This document shows positions 7,301 to 13,824 of a DNA stretch of 16,797 nt, piece by piece; the stretch's first letter is position 1; every line of letters begins with the position of its first letter. Both the position numbers and the translations under genes were made by a program. The DNA is taken from contig JAADDP010000154.1 of the NCBI GenBank assembly GCA_013153825.1, positions 1 to 16,797 on the forward strand, in the 5' to 3' direction. The notes below the pieces were generated by a model. It was not told the DNA's origin. It ran no database searches and saw only the letters and a list, made by a program, of their open reading frames with translations. This stretch comes from Campylobacterota bacterium. GTDB taxonomy: Bacteria > Campylobacterota > Campylobacteria > Campylobacterales > Sulfurovaceae.

Positions 7301-8742
7301 ACTCCATAGGCTATAACAGTTTTGCCTTAAGGTCTCTAAACTTTCTCGATAAGGGGAATAGTGCATGTTCAAAAAAGATAGACTATAACAAAAATATAAA
7401 GTTTGATGATGGAGAGAGTATAAATCTCTTGAGAGTATCTGAGGTTGGCCCATACGCCTTACATGTTGAAGATAGTAGCTGGGCTATGGTGGACTTTCCA
7501 AATGGCGATTGTGATATAAATAGCTCCCACGTATCGGATGACCCAAACTCAAAGTCTGGATGTAGTATATCTAGTTCAAGTGTAGATGATATAAATATAT
7601 CGCTCTATCCACACCACTTTGACCTATATCTAAAGTTGAAGAATATTCCAACCACGAACCACAATGACTTTATCTATATGACCGATTTAAACTCCACATT
7701 TGATAGCGTAGCAATCTCATATAGTGGTAATATAGTGGCTAAGGGTAAAGATGGAGTTACAACAACAAACTTTACATGTAACTGCTTCGGTGAAGATATA
7801 CTGTTTGACCTAAATGTAACATCTATATCTGATAATGGTAGAGATGTAGGAATTCAGACGGCAAAAGGCTCACCTATAAAGTTTGTGAGACTTCTGAAGT
7901 TTAACAATGAGAATATACCACTTGTGACCAGAGATAGAGAGTTTAGAAATCTCACATCGATGTTAATCCCAAAAGATAAGTTTATAGATGATAATAATGG
8001 AACTCTATTTATAGATTTAAGATATAATATTGCAAAGAGTCTATTTGAGCCTACAAATCCAATTCAACTTGAATTTAGAAATGTGGATGTTAACTCAACA
8101 GATGCCTACTCAATCGCAGAGGGAAGAGATAGCTTAGACCCACATATACCGAGAGGATATAGATATCTTGGAGACATAATTAAGAACTTCTACTGCTCAA
8201 GGGTCTCACCAGATAAGAGAAACTACCCAAATATAAACTTTAATAATGTGGCATTTGTGAGAACCCCTATGCAGATTGAGATATTTTGTGGAATTAATGT
8301 CGATTTAAAGTACTGTATGGATAAGAATTTAACAAACCATACAATTAAGAGTAGCTCTCCTAGAGCTCAGAGTGGCTGGTTTATCTCAATAGACCACAAT
8401 AGGAGTGTTGATGGTGATGTCATTGAGCTTATCCCAGATAGCAATGACCCAAATGTATTGACATTCTCAACTATCTCAAATCCAACATTCCCTATTCAGT
8501 TTCCAAAGGGTAGAAATGGAACGGTAACCACAAAGTTTACAAATCCTGTTGGAGTACAGAGCTATAAGGTATTTATGCATCCATCTCCTCAACATAGATA
8601 TTCGGAAAAGAGTAGAGATGGTATAGACTACTTTGTAGTTAGGGGTTCTGATATAAACTCAACATGGAGTGGTGTCGGCTCTACAGGTAATGTAATTGAT
8701 ATAAAACCCAATCTAGCCCCATCACGTAAATTGGATTGGTAA
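4339..8742 (+). CDS. Large exported surface protein with two SdrD-type B domains
   Basis: A 1467-residue protein with a Sec signal peptide (about 1-16, likely cleavage after VYG). Residues 17-115 form an SdrD/Cna-B-like domain with a calcium-type loop, DYNADGVKQDGE (25-36). Residues about 130-630 look like a beta-propeller: GSLHGIAY begins at 195, and LGDLEISDDGRYLYSV and further strand repeats follow. A second B domain starts at 638 with the loop DSNGDGIQDANE (647-658). The remaining 700 residues look like Ig-type beta-sandwiches with scattered cysteines that could form disulfides; one unit seems to open at DNFAIRP. The C-terminus ends KLDW, with no LPXTG, autotransporter barrel or membrane anchor. 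There are 21 D/E-X-N-X-S/T sites. It is monocistronic with its own promoter and a terminator-like hairpin after the stop. Function is probably adhesion or matrix, inferred from architecture only. Confidence 0.85.
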   Translation: MRIIFTLLIALNIVYGAVSGIAFRDYNADGVKQDGEPGVGEIVVKVYSSSGAYLKEVTTDDAGKYSIDIPEFPVRLEFNIPEDGMDLKRGEEYPSAGADKYGSSIQFVNRDGEVHNFALSFPYDFSIEDNPWVFVPIRGNGDPLIGDDNNDTLIGNVGGIAKFRFWNHGIASNSGRGDGDTGPAWVELVKLKQVGSLHGIAYSRQARKVFASAFLQRHMGMGPLGAGGIYIIDPDRNSSEQSGDVGFINLDELGIPTSDTNGEYNDTVINSGDNYTLNDSIPFNPVIGTNIERGLMADKWAPNHDSAAYSQVGKLSLGDLEISDDGRYLYSVNLYDKKLYEIDLTNPKEPIAPVVSNAKKKIRSFNIPNPCITPESGEARPFGLKVRKNRLYVSVTCSGQNYRGDVVARTNSDIKGVIYSLDLRDKDKPWVEEISFPLNYRNNDGSDRPWNIWTTEYKGTYYHREYPTPLIADIEFDNAGNMLIGIMDLHGSQNGYYNYTLSTTAKDDFGTLNGDLVRARRVFKSGKYSYEMNPEDLVNEYYNDNVFMHKENSMGALAGHHTSEKNLILLTFMDVNYDKSKNACSGTMLYNNETGNRAYEEMGETKYLGYEIIHYRLSKIGKSNGLGDIETMEAVPPVEIGNRVWMDSNGDGIQDANESGIANVKLTLNKGIRCNPNSDENVTTTDSNGNFIFNHTNFNTRSSTPGLQEDTTYTLCIDRTQFQNGRGVDGTPLNGLYLTVDDRDGNFSDYPDRVDSDAKLSLSGYAYITFTTAGSGENSHDYDIGLTDNNGGQFRGTFNVEMTHSGQYKINTKERNAWFTQIVGRDFDYSLLLYDENMTEEQNLDRIVVKISLINEDTNLSMYDKYGYFLNTTRADNLIPNDLDKLPATKRARFRIFYGLEDNGSLMRVDCNDTPKACFEALPKIDYTDARDNFAIRPAYFHITISDNGVARAMNTPPLKVSPFRASAGYDYNLTVIASTYKGNEKNNSIGYNSFALRSLNFLDKGNSACSKKIDYNKNIKFDDGESINLLRVSEVGPYALHVEDSSWAMVDFPNGDCDINSSHVSDDPNSKSGCSISSSSVDDINISLYPHHFDLYLKLKNIPTTNHNDFIYMTDLNSTFDSVAISYSGNIVAKGKDGVTTTNFTCNCFGEDILFDLNVTSISDNGRDVGIQTAKGSPIKFVRLLKFNNENIPLVTRDREFRNLTSMLIPKDKFIDDNNGTLFIDLRYNIAKSLFEPTNPIQLEFRNVDVNSTDAYSIAEGRDSLDPHIPRGYRYLGDIIKNFYCSRVSPDKRNYPNINFNNVAFVRTPMQIEIFCGINVDLKYCMDKNLTNHTIKSSSPRAQSGWFISIDHNRSVDGDVIELIPDSNDPNVLTFSTISNPTFPIQFPKGRNGTVTTKFTNPVGVQSYKVFMHPSPQHRYSEKSRDGIDYFVVRGSDINSTWSGVGSTGNVIDIKPNLAPSRKLDW

Positions 8743-8766
8743 ATAAGAGGAGTTTTCCTCTTATTT
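8741..8766 (+). terminator. Terminator-like hairpin after the large exported protein
   Basis: An 11-bp perfect stem (AAATAAGAGGA paired with TCCTCTTATTT) with a four-base loop starts within the stop codon. The arm ends in TTATTT but no long U tract follows, so intrinsic termination may be partial. It lies 15 bp before the next gene. Confidence 0.6.
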
Positions 8767-8775
8767 AGATAAAAT
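8764..8775 (+). promoter_or_regulatory. Possible promoter for the permease gene
   Basis: TTTAGATAAAAT resembles a Campylobacterota -10 with its T-rich lead. The hexamer TAAAAT ends six bases before the ATG at 8782, which would place the RNA start at or next to the start codon. It overlaps the right arm of the hairpin. Confidence 0.3.
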
Positions 8776-8781
8776 CTCCAT

Positions 8782-9759
8782 ATGCTAATTTATATAATTA
8801 AGAGGGTTATTTACGCAATACCTATACTTATAGGGGTAAATCTCATAACATTTATGCTCTTTTTTATGGTAAATAGCCCCGATGATATGGCCAGAAGTCA
8901 ACTTGGGGCTAAACAGGTTACCCCAGAGATGATAGAGGCGTGGAAGGAGAAGAGAGGTTACAATAGACCTCTATTTATAAATGAGAAGAGAGATGGATTT
9001 GAGAGATTTAGCGATACACTATTCTTTCAAGAGTCCAGCAGACTATTTAGATTTGATTTTGGAAGCTCCGATAGTGGCAGGGATATTTGGGAGGATATAA
9101 AATCTAGAGCTATTCCAAGTTTAATGTTGGCAATTCCCACACTTATAATTGGATTGGCTATAAATATATCCTTAGCTATGCTACTTGTCCTATTTAGAGA
9201 TAGCCTACTGGATAGAGTTGCTACAGTAGTGACCGTGATGATTATGTCGGTATCTTCTCTATTCTATATCATATTGGGGCAGGTTATATTCTCAAAGATG
9301 TGGCACTGGTTTCCAATCTCAGGGTATGGAGATGGCATAAGTAGCTTGAGGTTTATAGCACTACCCATAGCAATATCTATATTTGCTGGACTAGGCTCTA
9401 CAACAAGATGGTATAGGAGTATATTTCTAGAGGAGATAAATAGGGAGTATATTAAAACGGCTAGAGCTAAGGGGCTATCCGAGATTCAGATACTATTTAA
9501 ACATCTACTACCAAATGCTATGCTCCCTATTTTAACTGGAGTTGTTGTTATAATCCCCACTCTATTTATGGGGAGTCTCATTATGGAGTCATTTTTCGGT
9601 ATTCCTGGTTTAGGGAGCTACACAATAGATGCAATTAGGTCTCAAGACTTTGGAGTGGTTAAGGCGATGGTATTCTTAGGTTCATTCATGTATATAGTTG
9701 GTCTCATATTGACAGACATATCATATAGAATATTTGACCCAAGGGTAGAGTTGGGCTAG
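8782..9759 (+). CDS. ABC transporter permease, OppB/DppB family
   Basis: A 325-residue inner-membrane permease of the peptide/nickel/opine uptake family. The N-terminus (YIIKRVIYAIPILIGVNLITF) is the classic first membrane segment of DppB/OppB. A soluble loop of about 75 residues follows, then five more membrane segments at roughly 112-138, 144-168, 190-208, 249-275 and 293-313. The EAA coupling loop that docks the ATPase is visible at about 222-246 (EYIKTARAKG through HLLPNA). The C-terminus, RIFDPRVELG, is family-typical. No binding protein, second permease or ATPase gene lies beside it, so its partners must be elsewhere and the substrate cannot be told. There is no recognisable ribosome binding site before the ATG. 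Its TAG shares the palindrome CTAG with the stop of the convergent next gene. Confidence 0.88.
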   Translation: MLIYIIKRVIYAIPILIGVNLITFMLFFMVNSPDDMARSQLGAKQVTPEMIEAWKEKRGYNRPLFINEKRDGFERFSDTLFFQESSRLFRFDFGSSDSGRDIWEDIKSRAIPSLMLAIPTLIIGLAINISLAMLLVLFRDSLLDRVATVVTVMIMSVSSLFYIILGQVIFSKMWHWFPISGYGDGISSLRFIALPIAISIFAGLGSTTRWYRSIFLEEINREYIKTARAKGLSEIQILFKHLLPNAMLPILTGVVVIIPTLFMGSLIMESFFGIPGLGSYTIDAIRSQDFGVVKAMVFLGSFMYIVGLILTDISYRIFDPRVELG

Positions 9760-10328
9760 ATTATATTAGGTAGTATATCAGCCATGTGAAGCCAGACGAT
9801 TACCTTTATTATTGCATAGCTAAATATTATGAGTGTAGCCTCTCTAACAGATTTTGTAAACTGCTTTGGGTAGAACTTCGCCTCTTTTGGATTATTTAGT
9901 AGTGATAGTTTTGGAAAGAATCTTGGAACTCTCTCCATATAGTCTCTAAATTCATCTCCAAATATGGAGAGTAGTCTCCTCTCCTCATATAGAATTATCG
10001 GTATGTGAGTTATGGCAAAGGTGAATACTAGAAGTAGTGTAATAAGAGTTGAACCGAAAGTTAGACCAGCTCCTATAAACCCTAGAGAGGAGAAGAAGTA
10101 TAGAGGGTTTCTCATAATTGAGTATGGACCATATGATATAACCCTCTTACTCTTTAAACCTGCTATATATGCAGATGACCATATCCGTCCTACTCCTGAT
10201 AGCACAATTAGAGTAAATCCTATGATATCTATAGATATCTCATATCTAGGTTGTGATATCAACATCAATATTAGAGTAATCCCCCCAAGTATCTTTGCTC
10301 CTATGAGTCTCTTCTGCTGTATATCCAT
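9756..10328 (-). CDS. Membrane methyltransferase of the ICMT/PEMT family
   Basis: A 190-residue protein with about four to five membrane segments (roughly 10-28, 32-52, 78-110, 163-183). It carries the S-adenosylmethionine-binding signature of isoprenylcysteine/phospholipid methyltransferases: GPYSIMRNPLY (67-77), and later EERRLL...FGDEFRDYMERVPRFFP (about 115-139). Members of this family methylate small lipids or C-terminal cysteines; the bacterial substrate is generally unknown and cannot be read from sequence. AGGA lies seven bases before the ATG. A TATAAT for this gene lies about 35 bp upstream. It is a single gene, convergent with the permease and divergent from nadA, so context does not reveal its substrate. 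Confidence 0.8.
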   Translation of the reverse strand: MDIQQKRLIGAKILGGITLILMLISQPRYEISIDIIGFTLIVLSGVGRIWSSAYIAGLKSKRVISYGPYSIMRNPLYFFSSLGFIGAGLTFGSTLITLLLVFTFAITHIPIILYEERRLLSIFGDEFRDYMERVPRFFPKLSLLNNPKEAKFYPKQFTKSVREATLIIFSYAIIKVIVWLHMADILPNII

Positions 10329-10361
10329 ACAATTTTCCTAAGTCTATCTTTTTTAATCTCA

Positions 10362-10367
10362 ATTATA
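10362..10367 (-). promoter_or_regulatory. -10 element (TATAAT) for the membrane methyltransferase gene
   Basis: TATAAT on the minus strand, about 35 bases before the start codon; predicted RNA start about 10355. It lies in TATAATTGA, which is repeated exactly at 10372-10380 on the same strand, 13 bp apart. Confidence 0.5.
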
Positions 10368-10372
10368 GTGTT

Positions 10373-10424
10373 CAATTATAAATTGGATATTAATTATCCA
10401 TCTTTTTTTACAAATGTAAAAAAA
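10373..10424. repeat. Three successive palindromes upstream of nadA
   Basis: CAATT-ATA-AATTG (10373-10385), TGGATA-TTAAT-TATCCA (10384-10400) and TTTTTTTACA-AA-TGTAAAAAAA (10403-10424) follow one another in the 173-bp spacer between two divergent genes. Their position between two start sites suits protein-binding sites rather than terminators. No regulator can be named from the sequence. Confidence 0.5.
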
Positions 10425-10501
10425 AACTGCTCACTCCATATAAATATCTAAAAATTTAAATAAAAATATGATATTTTAAAAAAAAAAATAGGTGAATTGA
10501 G

Positions 10502-11497
10502 TTGAGTATAGATTATAGAGCAGAGATAGAGAGGTTAAAGAGAGAGCTTTCTGTTACGGTTGTAGGTCACTTCTACCAGAGAGATGAGGTTTTTGAGTTG
10601 GCAGATATTACAGGAGATAGTCTAGAGTTGGCTAGAAAGTGTAAAGCTGATGATAACCCTTGGGTAATATTTTGTGGAGTGGGCTTCATGGGGCAGAGTG
10701 TAAAGATAATCGCTCCAGAGAAGAGAGTTCTAATGCCTAAAATCGCCTGTTGTGCTATGGCTAGAATGATAGATAGTAGCTACTTTGAAGATAGTGTTAA
10801 TTATATGGTAGAGAGAGGTATCCCAAGAGATAAAATTTTACCTATTACATATATAAATAGTGATGCCACAGTAAAAGCTAAGGTTGGAGAGATGGGGGGT
10901 CTCGTCTGTACCTCATCAAATGCCTATAAGATAATAGAGAGGGGTCTAGAGAGTGGAAAGAAGATACTATTTGTACCAGATAGATGTTTAGGGCAGAACT
11001 TTGCAAACTCCATGGGGCTTAAATCTTGTGTTATTGGTGAGGGTGATTGTGACCCAAAAGAGGCAGATATCATCTGCTTTAATGGCTTCTGTTCAGTCCA
11101 TCAACTCTTTACGGTAGATGATGTAGAGTTTTATAGAGAGAGATATCCAGATATAAAGATTGCAGTTCACCCTGAGTGTGACCCATCTGTTGTGGCTGTA
11201 GCCGATTTCGTAGGCTCTACCTCCCAATTAATAAAATATGTAAATTCACTTGACCCTGAAGAGAAGGTGGCTGTGGGGACAGAGTATAACCTAGTAAATA
11301 GGATGAGGGATAGAAACACATATGTACTATCTTCTACAAAGCCTGAGTGTCCAACGATGAATGAGACAACTATTGAAGATTTATACTTAACTCTAAAATC
11401 AATTGAGGATGGTGAGCCTATAAATGAGATTATCGTAGATGATAGAACAATAGAGTATGCAAACCTAGCCCTAGAGAGGATGTTGGAGATTAAATAG
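10502..11497 (+). CDS. nadA: Quinolinate synthase NadA
   Basis: A 331-residue cytoplasmic [4Fe-4S] enzyme that condenses iminoaspartate (from NadB) with dihydroxyacetone phosphate to quinolinate, the precursor of NAD. The start is TTG with AGGTGA six bases upstream; no in-frame ATG is better placed. Family landmarks: VGHFYQRDEV (21-30), GDSLELA (38-44), GVGFMGQSVKI (59-69), TSSNA, PDRCLGQN, HPECDP and GSTSQLI. The three likely cluster cysteines are Cys84 (CAMA; Cys83 is adjacent), Cys197 (GFCSVH) and Cys283 (PECPTMN), matching E. coli Cys113, 200 and 297 by motif. The segment between the first two is about 26 residues longer than in E. coli. Several additional cysteines (47, 58, and around 134, 161 and 175-182) are present. 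The 3' end overlaps the convergent acyltransferase gene by eight bases. Confidence 0.95.
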   Translation: MSIDYRAEIERLKRELSVTVVGHFYQRDEVFELADITGDSLELARKCKADDNPWVIFCGVGFMGQSVKIIAPEKRVLMPKIACCAMARMIDSSYFEDSVNYMVERGIPRDKILPITYINSDATVKAKVGEMGGLVCTSSNAYKIIERGLESGKKILFVPDRCLGQNFANSMGLKSCVIGEGDCDPKEADIICFNGFCSVHQLFTVDDVEFYRERYPDIKIAVHPECDPSVVAVADFVGSTSQLIKYVNSLDPEEKVAVGTEYNLVNRMRDRNTYVLSSTKPECPTMNETTIEDLYLTLKSIEDGEPINEIIVDDRTIEYANLALERMLEIK

Positions 11498-12107
11498 AGT
11501 ATCTCTCCATAATCCCCTTCAACCTCTCCACTGCCCTATCTTTGGACTCCTCAACTCTGAAGGTTTGATGGTATATATCGACTCTACTAAATGGCTTTGG
11601 AATTGTAAATCTATCCCAGCTATTTAGTTGCCAATATGAGGAGGCTCTATAGCTTATAACCATTATTGGTAGCCTATTCTTCATAGCTAGTGCTACAGCA
11701 CCGGCACTTACAGAGTATCTCGGACCTCTTGGCCCATCAGGTGTTATTAGAAGATTTTCTCCTCTCCTTAAAGCCTTTAGAGAGTCAATCAGAGCAGACC
11801 TAGCCCCCCTATTTGTAGAGCCTCTAACTGGCATAATTTTAAAATGGTCTAGAACTTTTGCAATAAAATCCCCATCCCTATGTTTTGAGATGATTGCTGA
11901 GGTTCTATCATCTGGATAGAGTCTTCTATACATCTGTGGAGATATAAAAAGCTCCCCATGCCAACTTACAGCAATAATCTGTCCACCCAGAGGCTCATCT
12001 ATAAAGTGGTATCTCTTTCTATATGTTAACCAGAAGAGCCTCATAATCAGAAATAGGAGAGCTGGTGCTATATTTAAGAGAAGAAATCTCTCTACCCTTC
12101 TCTTCAC
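11490..12107 (-). CDS. Lysophospholipid acyltransferase-like protein, DUF374
   Basis: A 205-residue protein with an N-terminal membrane anchor (about 8-28) and the DUF374 motifs SWHGELF (48-54), SKHRDGDFI (about 74-82) and TPDGPRGP (about 122-129). In related acyltransferases an HX4D-type histidine is catalytic and the PDG segment binds the phosphate of the acceptor. Family members transfer acyl groups in lipid A or phospholipid synthesis at the inner membrane; the exact acceptor is not known from sequence. The ATG overlaps the TGA of miaB in the arrangement ATGA, so the two are translationally coupled. The same pairing occurs in C. jejuni (Cj0457c-Cj0458c). The link to MiaB appears to be one of expression rather than pathway. 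Confidence 0.85.
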   Translation of the reverse strand: MKRRVERFLLLNIAPALLFLIMRLFWLTYRKRYHFIDEPLGGQIIAVSWHGELFISPQMYRRLYPDDRTSAIISKHRDGDFIAKVLDHFKIMPVRGSTNRGARSALIDSLKALRRGENLLITPDGPRGPRYSVSAGAVALAMKNRLPIMVISYRASSYWQLNSWDRFTIPKPFSRVDIYHQTFRVEESKDRAVERLKGIMERYSI

Positions 12108-13405
12108 ACAGCTTTTCCCTCTAGAGAGTATAGGGAAGTTTTGATAATCTCTACATCACAAATTTTTCCAAGTAACTCTTCACTCCCCATAACAGTTACC
12201 AGTTTTCCACTATCTGTTCTACCAGATACCCTACCATTTGCCTTTAACTCATCGAAATATACCTTATGGACTCTCCCAAGTTCCCTCTTCTGAATATTAT
12301 CAAGTATCTCTCTATGTCTCTTCTGAAGAGATGTAAGTCTAGCTGATGCTATCTCATCTGGAACTTGATTTGGGAATGATGATGCTTTTGTGTGAGGTCT
12401 TGGAGAGTATTTAAATGAGAATATCTGCTCAAATTTAACCCTCTCTAGAACATCCATCGTATCTTGAAAATCCTTATCGCTCTCTGCAGGGAAACCTACT
12501 ATAATATCGGTGGATATGGCTACATCTGGAACAAGCTCTCTAACCTTTTCGCATCTATCTAAAAACCACTCTTTACTATAGCCTCTCTTCATCTCCCTCA
12601 AAACTTTAGTTGAACCACTCTGAAGGGGAATATGAATCTGTTTACATATTTTAGGGTTATATGCGAACTCCTCTAGAAACTCATTATCCATATGGAGTGG
12701 GTGGGGAGATGTGAAACGTATTCTCTCAACCCCATCAACTCTACTCACCTCTCTTAGTAGCTGTGTGAAGTTTATACTAGGCTCATCTGGTGCCGTAAAG
12801 TGCTTTCCATAATTATTGACATTCTGTCCAAGGAGAATAACCTCCTTTGCACCACTCTCAACAGCCCTTTTCACCTCTCTTATGATGATATCTTTCGGAA
12901 TGGATATCTCATCACCCCTAGTTGCGGGGACTATGCAGTATGTGCATGATTTATCGCAACCAACAGATATATTTACCATCGCTTTAAATCGGTTTGCCCT
13001 ATACTCCCCAAACTGGTATGTGCTATCATCATAATCTATATCTATCTCAACAGCATGTCTCTTATCCATGACTTTAGATAGCTTAGATACATTTCTAGCC
13101 CCAATGACAAAATCTACTATAGGGGCTCTATCTATTATCTCTCTACCAAGATGAGAGGCTGTACAACCTGCAACTCCAATCTTTGCAGATGGTTTCTTAT
13201 ATTTTCTAAAAATACCAATTTCGGAGAATAGCTTTGAGACAGGCTTCTCCCTAACACTACATGTATTGATGATTATTAAATCTGCCTCACTTAAATTCTC
13301 TGTTAAATCGTATGGCTCTCTCTTATTGAGTTCAGCTATAATATGTTCGCTATCTCGAACATTCATTGCACAACCTAGAGTCTCTATATAAAGTTTTTTA
13401 CCCAT
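12104..13405 (-). CDS. miaB: tRNA-2-methylthio-N6-isopentenyladenosine synthase MiaB
   Basis: A 433-residue radical-SAM methylthiotransferase that adds a methylthio group to i6A37 in tRNAs reading codons that start with U. The N-terminal domain has the auxiliary-cluster cysteines Cys12 (TLGCAMN), Cys49 (NTCSVR) and Cys81 (GCTASH, where GCMAQ is more usual). The radical-SAM motif is C150-x3-C154-x2-C157 (CDKSCTYC). HIPLQSGS and the following R-G-Y segment are family-typical, and a C-terminal TRAM domain (about 368-433) binds tRNA. Length and the AMN-x-R-DSE context favour MiaB over RimO or MtaB. The binding site before the ATG is weak, and the gene starts nine bp after the HP0268-like gene ends, which fits coupling. 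Confidence 0.96.
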   Translation of the reverse strand: MGKKLYIETLGCAMNVRDSEHIIAELNKREPYDLTENLSEADLIIINTCSVREKPVSKLFSEIGIFRKYKKPSAKIGVAGCTASHLGREIIDRAPIVDFVIGARNVSKLSKVMDKRHAVEIDIDYDDSTYQFGEYRANRFKAMVNISVGCDKSCTYCIVPATRGDEISIPKDIIIREVKRAVESGAKEVILLGQNVNNYGKHFTAPDEPSINFTQLLREVSRVDGVERIRFTSPHPLHMDNEFLEEFAYNPKICKQIHIPLQSGSTKVLREMKRGYSKEWFLDRCEKVRELVPDVAISTDIIVGFPAESDKDFQDTMDVLERVKFEQIFSFKYSPRPHTKASSFPNQVPDEIASARLTSLQKRHREILDNIQKRELGRVHKVYFDELKANGRVSGRTDSGKLVTVMGSEELLGKICDVEIIKTSLYSLEGKAV

Positions 13406-13413
13406 ACCCTATC

Positions 13414-13653
13414 TCAATTTACAATATGTATCTCATATATGTAGTCACTCTCATTCAGCCCATGTTTAACCTCTCTCATATAGACAGAGTAGCCCTGATC
13501 TTCAAAGTACTCTATTAGATTTTTTAAATCTTTATGGGAGTTATCTTTATCAAAGTAAAATATGGATTTTTTATCTAAATTCTCCTCAATATCTTCCAAT
13601 CTAATCCCTTTAGGGGTGGCGTTTAGTGAGGTTCTTGCTAATTTCAGTTCCAT
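13414..13653 (-). CDS. HP0268-like small protein (putative nuclease family)
   Basis: A 79-residue soluble protein with alternating beta/alpha character: MELKLARTSL, a short acidic helix (LEDIEENLDKKS), FYFDKDNSHKDLKNLIEYFE, and C-terminal strands ending YEIHIVN. It matches Helicobacter pylori HP0268 in length and position (immediately upstream of miaB). From memory, HP0268 is reported to have Smr-like nicking endonuclease and RNase activity; that should not be assumed here. C. jejuni Cj0459c lies in the same place. It is first gene of the minus-strand run with miaB and the DUF374 gene, and diverges from nusA. AAGGA lies about ten bases before the ATG. Confidence 0.75.
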   Translation of the reverse strand: MELKLARTSLNATPKGIRLEDIEENLDKKSIFYFDKDNSHKDLKNLIEYFEDQGYSVYMREVKHGLNESDYIYEIHIVN

Positions 13654-13707
13654 AATCTTTTAGTCCTTAGAAATAGTATATAATATGTTGTATTTATGTT
13701 TAAAATT

Positions 13708-13713
13708 ATTATA
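13708..13713 (-). promoter_or_regulatory. -10 element (TATAAT) for the HP0268-miaB-DUF374 run
   Basis: A perfect TATAAT on the minus strand, about 55 bp before the first start codon; predicted RNA start about 13700, leader about 47 bases. A second AT-rich candidate (TATTATATACT, near 13676-13686) lies closer to the gene. Confidence 0.5.
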
Positions 13714-13740
13714 CCTATTTTACTTAAAGGTAAGTTTAGC

Positions 13741-13746
13741 TATAAT
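13741..13746 (+). promoter_or_regulatory. -10 element (TATAAT) for nusA-exbB-exbD-tonB
   Basis: TTTAGCTATAAT fits the Campylobacterota pattern. Predicted start about 13753, leader about 72 bases. No second promoter is evident in the short or overlapping junctions downstream, so the four genes may share it. Confidence 0.55.
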
Positions 13747-13824
13747 TCATCTCCCCCAAAACAGCTAACAAATTCACCTAGTTTAGTAACACATTGTTAA
13801 GTTTATATAAAAAGGACTAGATTA

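Noticed and set aside
4339-8742. Sortase-anchored Gram-positive adhesin
   Set aside because: The B domains suggest it, but there is no LPXTG, hydrophobic tail or basic end, and the neighbours (bamD, tonB) show an organism with an outer membrane.
10403-10424. TTTTTTTACA-AA-TGTAAAAAAA read as a bidirectional terminator
   Set aside because: It lies between two diverging genes rather than after any gene, and its loop would be only two bases with an AT stem. The core TACAAATGTA fits the cop/BlaI-type TACA-N2-TGTA pattern of Firmicutes, but no such repressor is nearby, so I name no regulator.
13747-13824. Riboswitch or attenuator in the nusA leader
   Set aside because: The leader of about 72 bases has only a weak TAACAA/TTGTTA pairing and no terminator-antiterminator structure or known aptamer motif.
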